From NCBI RefSeq assembly GCF_000981585.1, contig NZ_LN831776.1:573001-637000 (forward strand): 64,000 bases of DNA, written 5' to 3'. The notes beneath the pieces are model-generated. The model saw only the letters and a program-made list of their open reading frames with translations, did not search any database and had not been told where the DNA came from. This document shows, piece by piece, positions 1 to 7,999 of the stretch. Every line of letters begins with the position of its first letter. Position 1 is the first letter of the stretch. Both the position numbers and the translations under genes were made by a program. Source of the stretch: Paenibacillus riograndensis SBR5 (lineage in GTDB: Bacteria; Bacillota; Bacilli; Paenibacillales; Paenibacillaceae).

Positions 1-102
1 TGCATCTCCCTTTTGTGTGAACATGACAGGATCGTATAAACGTCTTATCTGTTATTTAAAATTAAAGGGAAATCCGCAGCCCAACAATACCAGTTTTCCG
101 TT

Positions 103-137
103 ACTGTACCGGTACAGTTTGCTGATTCCTGTATAAT
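103..137 (+). promoter_or_regulatory. Palindromic operator and -10 box before the MocR gene
   Basis: A perfect 16-bp palindrome, ACTGTACCGGTACAGT, lies at 103-118, followed by TATAAT at 132-137. MocR/GntR regulators commonly bind such sites at their own promoters, so autoregulation is the simplest reading. No clear -35 is present; the palindrome occupies its place, as expected if the bound regulator affects polymerase access. Confidence 0.5.
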
Positions 138-200
138 GGTTGAACAAGAACAATGCTAATATGAAGCAAATCCTGTGAGGAAGGCGAGGGGAGGCGTGCC

Positions 201-1544
201 GTGAAAAAGTATCTTGAGGTCCTATCCGATATGGAGAAGCGGATCAAGGGAGGACAGTACAGCCCGGGGCAAAAGCTGCCTTCCGTGCGCAGTGCCGCAG
301 AATTCTACAGCTGCAGTGTCAGCACCGTTTTGCGGGCTTATGGAGAGCTGGAGAGAACACACGCGATTTATTCGGTTCCACAGAGCGGCTATTACATGGT
401 GGAACAGTCAGAAGAGCCGGGCCCTGGCGGGGGCAGCGGAATAGTTGATTTTGCCTCGGCTTCGCCGGATTTGAATGTATTTCCGTATTTGGACTTCCAG
501 CATTGCCTTAACAAAGCGATTGACCGGTACAAGTACCACCTGTTCACCTATGGGGATGCGCTGGGACTGGATACGCTGCGGCATACACTGGTGTCGCATC
601 TGGCGGAGTATCAGGTTTTTGCCAAGGTGGAGCGGATCATTATCACTTCGGGTATCCAGCAGGCACTGGAGATTTTGGCGAGAATGCCGTTTCCGAACGG
701 CCGGACGGAGATCCTGGTTGAACAGCCGGGTTATGATATTTATCTCCGGTATCTGGAGGCGGAGGGACTGCCCGTGAGCGGGATCGCCCGTTCGGCAGCC
801 GGCATTGACCTGCGGGAGCTGGAGGCGCAATTCGCAAGCGGCAGATTTAAATTTTTCTATACCATGCCCAGATATCATAACCCGCTTGGAACGTCTTACA
901 GCACAGAGGAGCGGAAAGCCATTGCCAGACTAGCCGGCAAATACGATGTGTACATCGTGGAGGATGATTACATGGCCGATCTGGGTGCCGAGCAGCGTTT
1001 TGATCCTATATTTGCGTATGAACAGACCTCACATACCGTTTATCTGAAAAGCTTCTCCAAAATCATTTTTCCGGGCCTCCGGCTGGGTGCGGCTGTGGTG
1101 CCGGAACCGCTGCTGGAGGCCTTCCGGGCCTATAAAGGATATACGGACACCTCGTTGTTATCCCAGGCAGCGCTTGAGGTGTACATTAAGAACGGCATGT
1201 ACGGGCACCATAGGCACAAAATAAAAGCTATGTATGCAGAAAGAATCCAAGCGGTATATGAGGCGCTTGCGCGGCACAATACGGAAGGCCTGATTGAGGT
1301 GTCTGCGGCCAGCTCGGGCGTTTACCTGCAATTCAAGCTGCCGGTAGCCGTGAATTTGGAACGTCTGGTCAAGCGGCTGGCGGAGCGGAAAATCAGCGTC
1401 GTGTCCGGCAACGGATTCTATCTATCCGGTTACCGGAACCGGGAAAAGTTCTTGCGCATCAGCATTTCCCGTGCCCGGCTGGATCAGATTGATGAAGGTG
1501 TCAGGACCATTGCCCAGGAGGCGGCACGGGGGAGCGGGTGGTAG
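201..1544 (+). CDS. MocR-type GntR-family regulator with aminotransferase domain
   Basis: A 447-residue protein with an N-terminal GntR winged helix (about residues 1-70; motif LPSVRSAAEFYSCSVSTVLR) joined to a fold-type-I PLP aminotransferase domain (about 85-440). The PLP lysine is visible as K287 in SFSKIIFPGLRLG. MocR proteins use the aminotransferase fold as an effector sensor rather than an enzyme, and regulate vitamin B6, GABA or other amine metabolism; the effector here is unknown. The start is GTG, preceded by GGCGAGGGGAGG. A nitroreductase follows 79 bp downstream and may be a target or operon partner. A perfect palindrome upstream is a candidate autoregulatory site. Confidence 0.88.
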   Translation: MKKYLEVLSDMEKRIKGGQYSPGQKLPSVRSAAEFYSCSVSTVLRAYGELERTHAIYSVPQSGYYMVEQSEEPGPGGGSGIVDFASASPDLNVFPYLDFQHCLNKAIDRYKYHLFTYGDALGLDTLRHTLVSHLAEYQVFAKVERIIITSGIQQALEILARMPFPNGRTEILVEQPGYDIYLRYLEAEGLPVSGIARSAAGIDLRELEAQFASGRFKFFYTMPRYHNPLGTSYSTEERKAIARLAGKYDVYIVEDDYMADLGAEQRFDPIFAYEQTSHTVYLKSFSKIIFPGLRLGAAVVPEPLLEAFRAYKGYTDTSLLSQAALEVYIKNGMYGHHRHKIKAMYAERIQAVYEALARHNTEGLIEVSAASSGVYLQFKLPVAVNLERLVKRLAERKISVVSGNGFYLSGYRNREKFLRISISRARLDQIDEGVRTIAQEAARGSGW

Positions 1545-1623
1545 AGCGTGCTGTCCCTGTTGTCTGAACACTCATTTATGTTCATAATATGCCTATAACT
1601 GACAAAAGAGAGGCGAAACTATT

Positions 1624-2376
1624 GTGAAACCGAATAACGAAACCCTTGAACTGTTGAACCGTCACACCTCCGTCCGCCAGTTTCAGGACAAGCCCGTGAG
1701 TGATGAGCAGCTGGCAGCTATTATCGGGGCAGGCCAGATGGCTTCCACTTCAAGTAATGTCCAGGCCTACACGGTTATTGCCGTAACGGAGCCGGATCTG
1801 AAAGCGCAGCTGTCCAAGCTGTCCGGCAATCAGGCCTATATTGAACAGTGCCCGGTGTTCCTGGTCTGGTGTGCCGATCTGTACCGGCTGCGGGAGATCA
1901 GCGGCCCGCACCTGCAGGGGGCAGCTTCCTATGTGGGGTCCACAGAAAATCTGATCGTGGCCACCGTCGATGTGGCGCTTGCCGCGCAGAATGCGGCGGT
2001 TGCGGCGGAATCGCTGGGCCTTGGCATCGTGTATATTGGCGGGGTGCGCAATAATATCGCAGAGCTGTCGGAGCTGCTGGGCCTGCCCGAGCTGGTCTAT
2101 CCGGTCTTCGGCATGTGCCTGGGTTATCCCGCGGGAGTGAACGGCATCCGTCCGCGCCTTCCGCTTCAGGCTGTGCTGCATCATAACGGCTATCAGGCGG
2201 ATGCCTCGGTAGAGCAGGTTAAGGTCTATGATGAGGTCACACGGGATTACATGCGGGAGCGGACCGGAGGGCAGAAGGATACGCCTTGGTCCGAGATGAT
2301 GGCGGGGCGTCTTGCCCAGCCTTCGCGCCTGCAGATGAAGGAGTTTCTGCTGCAAAAAGGGTTTATGCAGAAATAA
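1624..2376 (+). CDS. NADPH-dependent nitroreductase / flavin reductase (NfrA/NfsA-like)
   Basis: A 250-residue protein of the nitroreductase superfamily, NfsA/FRP branch. It opens with ETLELLNRHTSVRQFQDKPV, the FMN-phosphate-binding arginine segment, followed by MASTSSNVQAY, and has the long C-terminal excursion typical of FRP-type enzymes. It is expected to be a homodimeric FMN enzyme using NADPH to reduce flavins, nitroaromatics or quinones in the cytosol. The start is GTG at 1624 after an AGAGAGGCGA Shine-Dalgarno. It sits just downstream of the MocR gene on the same strand and ends in a strong hairpin terminator. The physiological substrate cannot be read from the sequence. Confidence 0.85.
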   Translation: MKPNNETLELLNRHTSVRQFQDKPVSDEQLAAIIGAGQMASTSSNVQAYTVIAVTEPDLKAQLSKLSGNQAYIEQCPVFLVWCADLYRLREISGPHLQGAASYVGSTENLIVATVDVALAAQNAAVAAESLGLGIVYIGGVRNNIAELSELLGLPELVYPVFGMCLGYPAGVNGIRPRLPLQAVLHHNGYQADASVEQVKVYDEVTRDYMRERTGGQKDTPWSEMMAGRLAQPSRLQMKEFLLQKGFMQK

Positions 2377-2390
2377 GGCCGGATGGTGTA

Positions 2391-2433
2391 AGCCTTTCTG
2401 TCAGCGCTGGGCGCCGGCAGGAAGGCTTTTTTT
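2391..2433 (+). terminator. Rho-independent terminator after the nitroreductase
   Basis: AGCCTTTCTG pairs with CAGGAAGGCT (one mismatch) across a GC-rich loop and is followed by seven T. It closes the MocR-nitroreductase unit. Confidence 0.8.
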
Positions 2434-2483
2434 GATGCGCTTCTAAGGGAATCGCGGTTGCAAAAGTCCGGAAATAAAATTCA

Positions 2484-2530
2484 GGTGACAGTTGTCACCC
2501 GAAAAAAATGACAGTCCATACTGATGTCAT
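2484..2530 (+). promoter_or_regulatory. Candidate response-regulator operator before the ABC/two-component operon
   Basis: GGTGACA-GT-TGTCACC (2484-2499) is an inverted repeat. A second pair with the same core half-site, ATGACA at 2508-2513 and TGTCAT at 2525-2530, follows. Paired TGACA/TGTCA half-sites upstream of an exporter whose own NarL-type regulator is the last gene of the operon suggest autoregulation. The assignment is inference from position and symmetry. Confidence 0.45.
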
Positions 2531-2590
2531 CTTCCGTTCTTTAATACCATGGAAGTACAGCAAAAACATACGGTGACGGAGGAATCAGAC

Positions 2591-3502
2591 ATGAGCCATG
2601 TGATTGAAATGAACAGGGTCAGCAAGATTTTTAATGATAAAAAGGCGGTCGACGGCATCAGCTTCACCATCGGCAAAGGCTCCATTACAGCAGTACTCGG
2701 GCCAAACGGCGCAGGCAAGACAACCATGCTGTCGATGCTGCTGGGGCTGCTTGCGCCCACGGAAGGCACAGTGAAGGTATTCGGACTTTCTCCAAAGGAT
2801 GTGAAGGTACGGGAGCGCAGCGGGGCCATGCTGCAGGAGGTGAGCGTCATGGACCGGCTGAAGGTCCGCGAGATCATTGCTCTGATCCGCAGTTATTATC
2901 CGCAGCCGATGGATATGGAGTTTCTGGTCAGGGCGACAGGGCTCGCTCCGGCTGATCTGAACCGCTACGCCGAGAAGCTCTCGGGCGGCCAGAAGCGCAG
3001 CCTGGCCTTTGCGCTGGCGCTGGCGGGAAATCCGCAGCTGCTGTTCCTGGACGAACCGACGGTCGGCCTGGATACCACGGCCCGGCGGCACTTCTGGGAC
3101 ACGGTGCGGGAGCTGGCTGCGGGGGGAACAACTATATTGTTCACCACCCATTACCTGCAGGAGGCTGAGGAGATTGCCGACCGGATTCTGTTGTTCAGCC
3201 AGGGGACGCTTGTAGCGGATGGCAGCCCGGAAGAGATTAAAGCGAGAATGGTCAAGCAGTCGCTGTCCTTCCTGCCGGCCGGAGATGCGGCAACGCTGCG
3301 CGGGCAGCTGCTTAAGCTGGCGCCCGTTATAGACTGCTATGACAAGGACGGCCGTATCCATGTGGCAACAGAAAATACGGACGAGGCGCTCCGGGCGATT
3401 TTTACAGGCGGACTTGCCGTGAAGAATGTGCGCATCCACCAGGGAAGCTTGGATGAAGCGTTCGAACAATTGACCCGCAACCACGAGGAGGATATGAAAT
3501 GA
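2591..3502 (+). CDS. ABC exporter ATP-binding subunit (YvfR-like)
   Basis: A 303-residue ABC ATPase with Walker A GPNGAGKTT (about residues 37-45), signature LSGGQKRS and Walker B LLFLDEPT, followed by a C-terminal extension of about 80 residues as in ABC-2 exporters. I chose ATG 2591 over an upstream in-frame ATG at 2549 because GGAGG sits 9 nt before it. The stop overlaps the permease start (ATGA), so the two are translationally coupled. Order ATPase, permease, sensor kinase, regulator matches B. subtilis yvfRSTU. Such modules usually export a lipid-active compound or peptide, or respond to envelope stress; the substrate is unknown. Confidence 0.9.
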   Translation: MSHVIEMNRVSKIFNDKKAVDGISFTIGKGSITAVLGPNGAGKTTMLSMLLGLLAPTEGTVKVFGLSPKDVKVRERSGAMLQEVSVMDRLKVREIIALIRSYYPQPMDMEFLVRATGLAPADLNRYAEKLSGGQKRSLAFALALAGNPQLLFLDEPTVGLDTTARRHFWDTVRELAAGGTTILFTTHYLQEAEEIADRILLFSQGTLVADGSPEEIKARMVKQSLSFLPAGDAATLRGQLLKLAPVIDCYDKDGRIHVATENTDEALRAIFTGGLAVKNVRIHQGSLDEAFEQLTRNHEEDMK

Positions 3503-4239
3503 TGAGACTTATTGCCATGCAGTGCAAAGCAGAAATGCTGCGGATATTCCGCAATCCCTATTATGTATTCTGGTCTTTATTGATGCCGATCCTGTTCTAT
3601 TTCATCTTCACCAGAGTAGTGAATACAGGGACGGATGATGTATCAAAGTGGCAGGCGCACTACCTGATGTCCATGGCCGCCTTCAGTGTAATGGGGTCCG
3701 CTATAATGACGCTGGGCATCCGGCTGGTCCAGGAGCGGACACAGGGCTGGAACACATTTATCCGCATTACCCCGCTGCCGTCTTCCGTCTATTTTGCCGG
3801 TAAAATGTTTGGCCAGACCATTATGCACCTATTTTCGGTGCTCTGCATTTTTGTGGCGGGATATCTGATTAACGGTGTAGCGCTGACCCCTGGACAATGG
3901 GTGCTGAGCGGATTATGGATTCTGGCGGGCTCTCTGCCTTTTCTCGCGCTTGGCACACTGGTGGGCTTCATGAAACGGGCCGATACGGCGAGCGGTGTCA
4001 GCAACGTGCTCTATATGGGGCTGGCGGTTGCCGGAGGCATGTGGATGCCGCTTGAGATTCTGCCAAAGGTGATGCAGCGAATCGGCCATTGGCTGCCTTC
4101 CTATAATTACGGGGAGGGGGCTTGGGAAATTGTTGGCGGGGGTTATCCGCAATGGAGCAATATCCTGATTTTACTCGGATACTTGGCTGTCTTTATGTTA
4201 CTATCGGTCTATATCCGAAAAAAACAGGAAGCGGTGTAA
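3499..4239 (+). CDS. ABC-2 type permease (YvfS-like)
   Basis: A 246-residue integral membrane protein with about six hydrophobic segments, beginning with a cytoplasmic stretch and NPYYVFWSLLMPILFYFIF, the typical ABC2_membrane start. It contains the conserved region ending in WMPLEILPKVMQRIGHWLPSY near the last loop. It should form a homodimeric channel with the preceding ATPase. ATG 3499 overlaps the ATPase stop, with AGGAGG 10 nt upstream. The kinase gene follows after 6 nt, so the four genes form one operon. Confidence 0.9.
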   Translation: MMRLIAMQCKAEMLRIFRNPYYVFWSLLMPILFYFIFTRVVNTGTDDVSKWQAHYLMSMAAFSVMGSAIMTLGIRLVQERTQGWNTFIRITPLPSSVYFAGKMFGQTIMHLFSVLCIFVAGYLINGVALTPGQWVLSGLWILAGSLPFLALGTLVGFMKRADTASGVSNVLYMGLAVAGGMWMPLEILPKVMQRIGHWLPSYNYGEGAWEIVGGGYPQWSNILILLGYLAVFMLLSVYIRKKQEAV

Positions 4240-4245
4240 TCTACT

Positions 4246-5397
4246 ATGGCGCGCAGGCAGTTCCGGTTGTTTCCGCAAAGATTCGGCTTTTTCCCTTATA
4301 TGTGGCTCATATACTTATTGTTCCCGGTCATCAATCTGCAAGAGGAGCATGGAATCAAGCTGGTGTTTGGTGCGGCAATGCTGGCCCTGTTCGCTGTGAC
4401 CTATCGGCAGCTGTATTGGGCCACCGGCAGAGCTTTTACGCTGTGGTTGGCTGTGCAGATGCTGATTATTGTAATTCTAAGTGCAGCCTATACGCCTTAT
4501 GACCTGTTTATGGGCTTCTTTACCGCGAATTTCATCGGCTGGTACACAGGAGAGAAGCATTATAAAATGGCTTATGCTGTTTTTGCGGCCATGGTGCTTG
4601 TCCTGCTGATTACGGCTACCTGGGGAATGGCTCTGGAAGATCTGCTGTTCCTGTACCCGTTCATGATTATTATGCTGGTCTCCCCGTTTGGCATACGCTC
4701 ACTGCACCGTAAGAGAATGCTGGAAAAAGAGCTTGACCAGGCCAATGAGGTCATCAAGGAGCTGGTTAAACGCGAGGAGCGGATGCGGATTGCCCGGGAC
4801 CTGCATGATACGCTGGGGCACACGTTGTCGCTGATCACCCTCAAGAGCCAGCTGGTGGAAAAGCTTGCCGCCAAGGATGCCGGACGCACGCAGGCCGAGG
4901 CCAGGGAGATCCAGCGGATTTCACGCGCGGCGCTGCGCCAGGTCCGTGAGCTGGTGTCGGAGATGCGGGCCGTGTCCGTAGCTGAAGAGCTGGCGGAAGT
5001 AGGGGAGATGCTGCGTACAGCAGACATAGCCATGGAGGTCGAGGGGGATGCTGCACTGGAGGGTGTATCAGACCTCACACAGAATATTTTAAGTCTCTGC
5101 ATCAAGGAAGCGGTGACCAATATTGTGAAGCATAGTGGAGCGGACCGGTGCCGCATTGCCCTTGCGGTGACAGAGGGAGAAGTGCAGATTTCCATTGAGG
5201 ACAACGGGGTTGGACTGCACCCGCAGGAGCAGGAAGGCCATGGTCGGAGCAAAGGCAACGGGATGAAAGGGATGGCTGAGCGGCTGTCATTGATTGACGG
5301 CTCTTTGAAGCTGAGTTCAGGTGAAAAGGGGGGGACGGTCTTGGCTGTAGCCATCCCGAGAGTAGTCAAGGAAAGAAAGGATGGGGTGACCGCATGA
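4246..5397 (+). CDS. DesK/NarX-type sensor histidine kinase (YvfT-like)
   Basis: A 383-residue kinase with about five membrane segments in the first 150 residues, a coiled-coil linker, then HisKA_3 with the phospho-acceptor H187 in ARDLHDTLGHTLS, and an HATPase_c domain (NIVKHSGAD N-box, EDNGVGL G1, GNGMKGM G2). The large membrane domain with hardly any extracellular loop suggests sensing within the bilayer, as in DesK or LiaS. The Shine-Dalgarno before ATG 4246 is weak, consistent with translational coupling to the permease. The stop overlaps the regulator start by 4 nt. Confidence 0.9.
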   Translation: MARRQFRLFPQRFGFFPYMWLIYLLFPVINLQEEHGIKLVFGAAMLALFAVTYRQLYWATGRAFTLWLAVQMLIIVILSAAYTPYDLFMGFFTANFIGWYTGEKHYKMAYAVFAAMVLVLLITATWGMALEDLLFLYPFMIIMLVSPFGIRSLHRKRMLEKELDQANEVIKELVKREERMRIARDLHDTLGHTLSLITLKSQLVEKLAAKDAGRTQAEAREIQRISRAALRQVRELVSEMRAVSVAEELAEVGEMLRTADIAMEVEGDAALEGVSDLTQNILSLCIKEAVTNIVKHSGADRCRIALAVTEGEVQISIEDNGVGLHPQEQEGHGRSKGNGMKGMAERLSLIDGSLKLSSGEKGGTVLAVAIPRVVKERKDGVTA

Positions 5398-5996
5398 TAC
5401 GCATCGTGATTGCTGAAGATCAGCGCCTGCTGCGCGGGGCCATGGCTTCGCTGCTGGATCTGGAGGATGATATTGAAGTGGCAGGAGAAGCCGGAGACGG
5501 GGCGGAGGCGCTGGCTGTCATTGAACGGCTTCAGCCGGATGTATGCCTGATGGACATCGAAATGCCTTATAAAAGCGGGCTGGAGGTAGCGGAAACCTTG
5601 AAGGCTAAAGGCTCCGCCACCAAAGTCATTATATTGACCACCTTTGCCCGTCCGGGCTATTTGGAGCGCGGTGTGAAGGCCGGGATTCAAGGGTATTTGC
5701 TCAAGGATGAGCCGGTAGACAAGCTGGCGGATGCGATCCGCCGGGTGATGGACGGACACCGGGAGGTGTCTCCCGAGCTTGTCTTCGGCAGCCTGCGGGA
5801 AGAAAACCCGTTGACTGACCGGGAGCGGGAGATCCTGAAGCTGGCCGGCGGCGGCCAGAGCGCCGGGGAGATCGCAGCTGTGCTGCACCTCTCCTATGGC
5901 ACTGTCCGCAACTACATATCCGAGATTCTGAACAAACTGGAAGTGAAGAGCCGCATTGAAGCCGTGCGGCTGGCGGAGGAGAAGGGCTGGATCTAG
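5394..5996 (+). CDS. NarL/LuxR-family response regulator (YvfU/DesR-like)
   Basis: A 200-residue regulator. Its receiver domain has D54 as phosphorylation site (VCLMDIEMP), the acidic pair at residues 8-9 and K105-like LLKDEP. A LuxR helix-turn-helix follows (LTDREREILKLAGGG, GEIAAVLHLSYGTVRNYISEIL). Its start overlaps the kinase stop. It probably controls the operon promoter, where TGACA/TGTCA repeats lie upstream of the ATPase gene. The gene ends directly before a 48-bp minisatellite and no clear terminator is seen in between. Confidence 0.92.
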   Translation: MIRIVIAEDQRLLRGAMASLLDLEDDIEVAGEAGDGAEALAVIERLQPDVCLMDIEMPYKSGLEVAETLKAKGSATKVIILTTFARPGYLERGVKAGIQGYLLKDEPVDKLADAIRRVMDGHREVSPELVFGSLREENPLTDREREILKLAGGGQSAGEIAAVLHLSYGTVRNYISEILNKLEVKSRIEAVRLAEEKGWI

Positions 5997-6010
5997 AGGT
6001 GTGAAGAATG

Positions 6011-6240
6011 GAAAGCAGGAAAGTTGGGAGTCAGAAAGTCGGAAAGTGTGGAACCCGGAAGGTGGTAAAGTTGGGAGCCGAAAGTCGGGAAGTGTGGAAC
6101 TTGGAAGGCAAGTAAAGCTGGGAGTTAGAAAATCGGGAAGTGTGGAACTTGGAAGGCAAGTAAAGCTGGGAGTTAGAAAATCGGGAAGTGTGGAACTTGG
6201 AAGCCAAGTAAAGCTGGGAGCCACAAAGTCGGGAAGTAGG
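6011..6240. repeat. 48-bp tandem minisatellite
   Basis: Three nearly perfect 48-bp units start at 6085, 6133 and 6181 with TCGGGAAGTGTGGAACTTGG. A 46-bp degenerate unit at 6039 and partial copies at both ends flank them. The period is 16 codons, so open frames run through it on both strands, but it has no Shine-Dalgarno and overlaps the regulator's 3' end. I read it as non-coding. Confidence 0.85.
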
Positions 6241-6289
6241 AGAAAAGTGAATGCGGGAGAAGTTAGGTGGAATTTGTACACTTAAATAG

Positions 6290-6412
6290 CTGGAATTTGC
6301 GTGTTTTTAGGATTTAGTGGGATTTTCTCCACCTAATTCAGGCTATTGACCATCGAATGGGCTTCGGGAGCCAAATTAGTTATACTAATTCCCACTAATG
6401 ATCAAATATGCT
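6290..6412. repeat. Dispersed AT-rich repeat copy, interrupted by an IS
   Basis: Contains TTAGTGGGATTTTCTCCACC and TTAGTTATACTAATTCCCAC, variants of a motif (TTAGTGGTACTTTTTCCAC, both orientations) that recurs in at least six intergenic regions of the window. The IS256-family element inserted into this copy; the family continues on the other side at 7840-7870. Confidence 0.6.
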
Positions 6413-6479
6413 GGTAGTGTCAAGAAGTTTGTGTAAGAGTAGAGTATCTCTTTGGATTGTATCTTTTTAGGGTGTAGGG

Positions 6480-6517
6480 GGGTTGTGGGTGCGGGGGTAC
6501 CCCCGCACCCACAACCC
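6480..6517. terminator. 38-bp perfect palindrome at the transposase 3' end
   Basis: GGGTTGTGGGTGCGGGGGT is followed immediately by its exact reverse complement, giving a 19-bp stem with no spacer. It lies inside the IS between the left end and the transposase stop. It probably blocks read-through in either direction, although no T-run follows on the minus strand. Confidence 0.6.
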
Positions 6518-6527
6518 TGCAAACGCT

Positions 6528-7721
6528 CTACTCTGCGGCCTGTGGTTCGGCCATCGAATAGCGTTCGTCAAATAACTTGCTGAGTTCCTTTTTCACCGTA
6601 TCCATCCCAAACCCAGGCACCACTCGGTCCGCAAACCGTTCATTGTAGGCCGTTGCTTCCAAATATACGATTTTCTCAGCTGCATCCATGTTCGTGAGAC
6701 TGTTCATGGGCTTGAGTCGCTTCCGAATTTCCTTGTTCATTCGCTCGATCGGGTTCGACGTGTAGATCGCTTTGTGGATTTCCACAGGGTACTTGTAGAA
6801 TGTCAGCAGCGTGGACAACTGTTCTTCCCATGAGGCTATTTCCTTCGGGTACAGCTTGCTCCACTTGGCTTTCACGGTATCGAATGCGGCCCGGGCTACC
6901 TCCTCATCCGGCGCGGTGTATACCGTCTTCAGGGCTTCAATGACGTCAGTCTTGTGTTCGACCCGGATTTTGGGAAACGTGGCCCGTACCTTGTGCACCA
7001 CGCAATGCTGCACATCCGCTTTGGGGTACATTTCTTTAAAGGCGGCATCCAGGCCCGGGAGTCCGTCAAATACACCCAGAAGCACTTCCTGCGCTCCGCG
7101 GTTGTACAGATCTTTGAGGACCTCCCGCCAGCCGTTTGAACTCTCTTGACCACCGACGTAGAACCCAAGGATTTGACGATGTCCCTCTTCGTCGATGCCC
7201 ATCGCAAAATAGATGACTTCCCCACTGACGGTCCCGCGTCTGAGCTTCACGTACAGCCCGTCCAGGTAAATCACAGCGTAGCGTTTGGCGAGCGGACGGG
7301 ACTGCCAGTTCTGAATATCCTCCAGCACCGTAGCCGTAATGTTGCTCACGGTCGCTGCGGAATAATGACTGCCGAACATACTTTCAATGAAACGGGCCAC
7401 GTCCCGTGTACCCATGCCGCTTTTGTACATCTGGATGACCGCCTCTTCCAGCCAGCCGTCTCTGCGTTGGTAGGGCTCGAACACTTGGGTCTGGTAGTAC
7501 CCTTTACGGTCTCTAGGCACCTCCAGATCCTCCAAATGACCGTATTTGGTATGCAGATCCCGCTTGTAATATCCATTGCGGCTGTTACGTACACCCACTT
7601 GCTCATTCTCCATGAAGTACTGAATCTCAGCCCTCATGATGGATTCCAGGTGGTCTTTGACAAACGTAGTGACAAGATTTTCAAATAGATTATTCAGCAT
7701 ATTTTCGGGTACAATAGTCAT
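6528..7721 (-). CDS. IS256-family (mutator) transposase
   Basis: A full-length 397-residue DDE transposase. Family marks seen: RNGYYKRDLHTKYG near the N-terminus, VPRDRKGYYQTQVFEPYQRR, AVIYLDGLYVKLRRG around the first catalytic Asp, LLGVFDGLPGLDAAFKEMYPKADVQHCVVHKVR with the second Asp and the C/H segment, and YTSNPIERMNKEIRKR containing the catalytic Glu. AAAGGA lies 11 nt before ATG. The frame is uninterrupted and nothing obvious is missing, so the protein is probably functional. Confidence 0.95.
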   Translation of the reverse strand: MTIVPENMLNNLFENLVTTFVKDHLESIMRAEIQYFMENEQVGVRNSRNGYYKRDLHTKYGHLEDLEVPRDRKGYYQTQVFEPYQRRDGWLEEAVIQMYKSGMGTRDVARFIESMFGSHYSAATVSNITATVLEDIQNWQSRPLAKRYAVIYLDGLYVKLRRGTVSGEVIYFAMGIDEEGHRQILGFYVGGQESSNGWREVLKDLYNRGAQEVLLGVFDGLPGLDAAFKEMYPKADVQHCVVHKVRATFPKIRVEHKTDVIEALKTVYTAPDEEVARAAFDTVKAKWSKLYPKEIASWEEQLSTLLTFYKYPVEIHKAIYTSNPIERMNKEIRKRLKPMNSLTNMDAAEKIVYLEATAYNERFADRVVPGFGMDTVKKELSKLFDERYSMAEPQAAE

Positions 7722-7890
7722 CGAGTAGGGTTCCTTTCTTGGTGGTTTCGCAATCCCGAGAATACCCTACTTTTTTGTTGCCTGCTAGGCTCCAAATCTT
7801 GGTACACAACTTACTTTACGCCATCAATATGCTTGTTATGCGCAGATTTAAGTATACTTTTTCCCACTAAATGCTGACAAAGTATAGAAG

Positions 7891-7933
7891 AACAGGCCCG
7901 GCTGCCCTGATATAAAGGGCAGCCGGGCCTGTT
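7891..7933 (-). terminator. Terminator of the thi operon
   Basis: AACAGGCCCGGCTGCCC pairs perfectly with its complement across a 9-nt loop. It lies about 70 bp beyond the thiZ stop codon. The stem is very stable; the T-run on the minus strand is short. Confidence 0.75.
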
Positions 7934-7999
7934 TATTGCGGCTGTGCCTGGACAGCCCAATTTCAAGCTGCGGGAGCTGCCGTCTGCAATGGCGCAGGC

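Larger units (their letters stand above)
6405..7833 (-). mobile_element. IS256-family insertion sequence with 8-bp target duplication
   Basis: The element proper spans 6413-7825 (1413 bp). Its 23-bp imperfect ends, starting GGTAGTGTCAAGAAG on the left and GATGGCGTAAAGTAAG (reverse complement) on the right, share the terminal TTGTGTA. The direct repeat AATATGCT flanks it at 6405-6412 and 7826-7833. IS256 elements typically duplicate 8-9 bp and encode one transposase of about 400 residues, as here. Intact ends, duplication and frame indicate a recent and possibly active copy. Confidence 0.9.

Noticed and set aside
6039..6240. Possible CRISPR array
   Set aside because: Simple tandem repeat without unique spacers.
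4572..6281. Open frame of 569 codons on the minus strand
   Set aside because: Antisense to the kinase and regulator genes; its N-terminal part is the translated minisatellite, and there is no ribosome site.
5956..6285. Repeat protein of 109 residues (KSGSVELGRQVKLGVR units)
   Set aside because: Overlaps the regulator's end in another frame; frame kept open only because the repeat is 48 bp.
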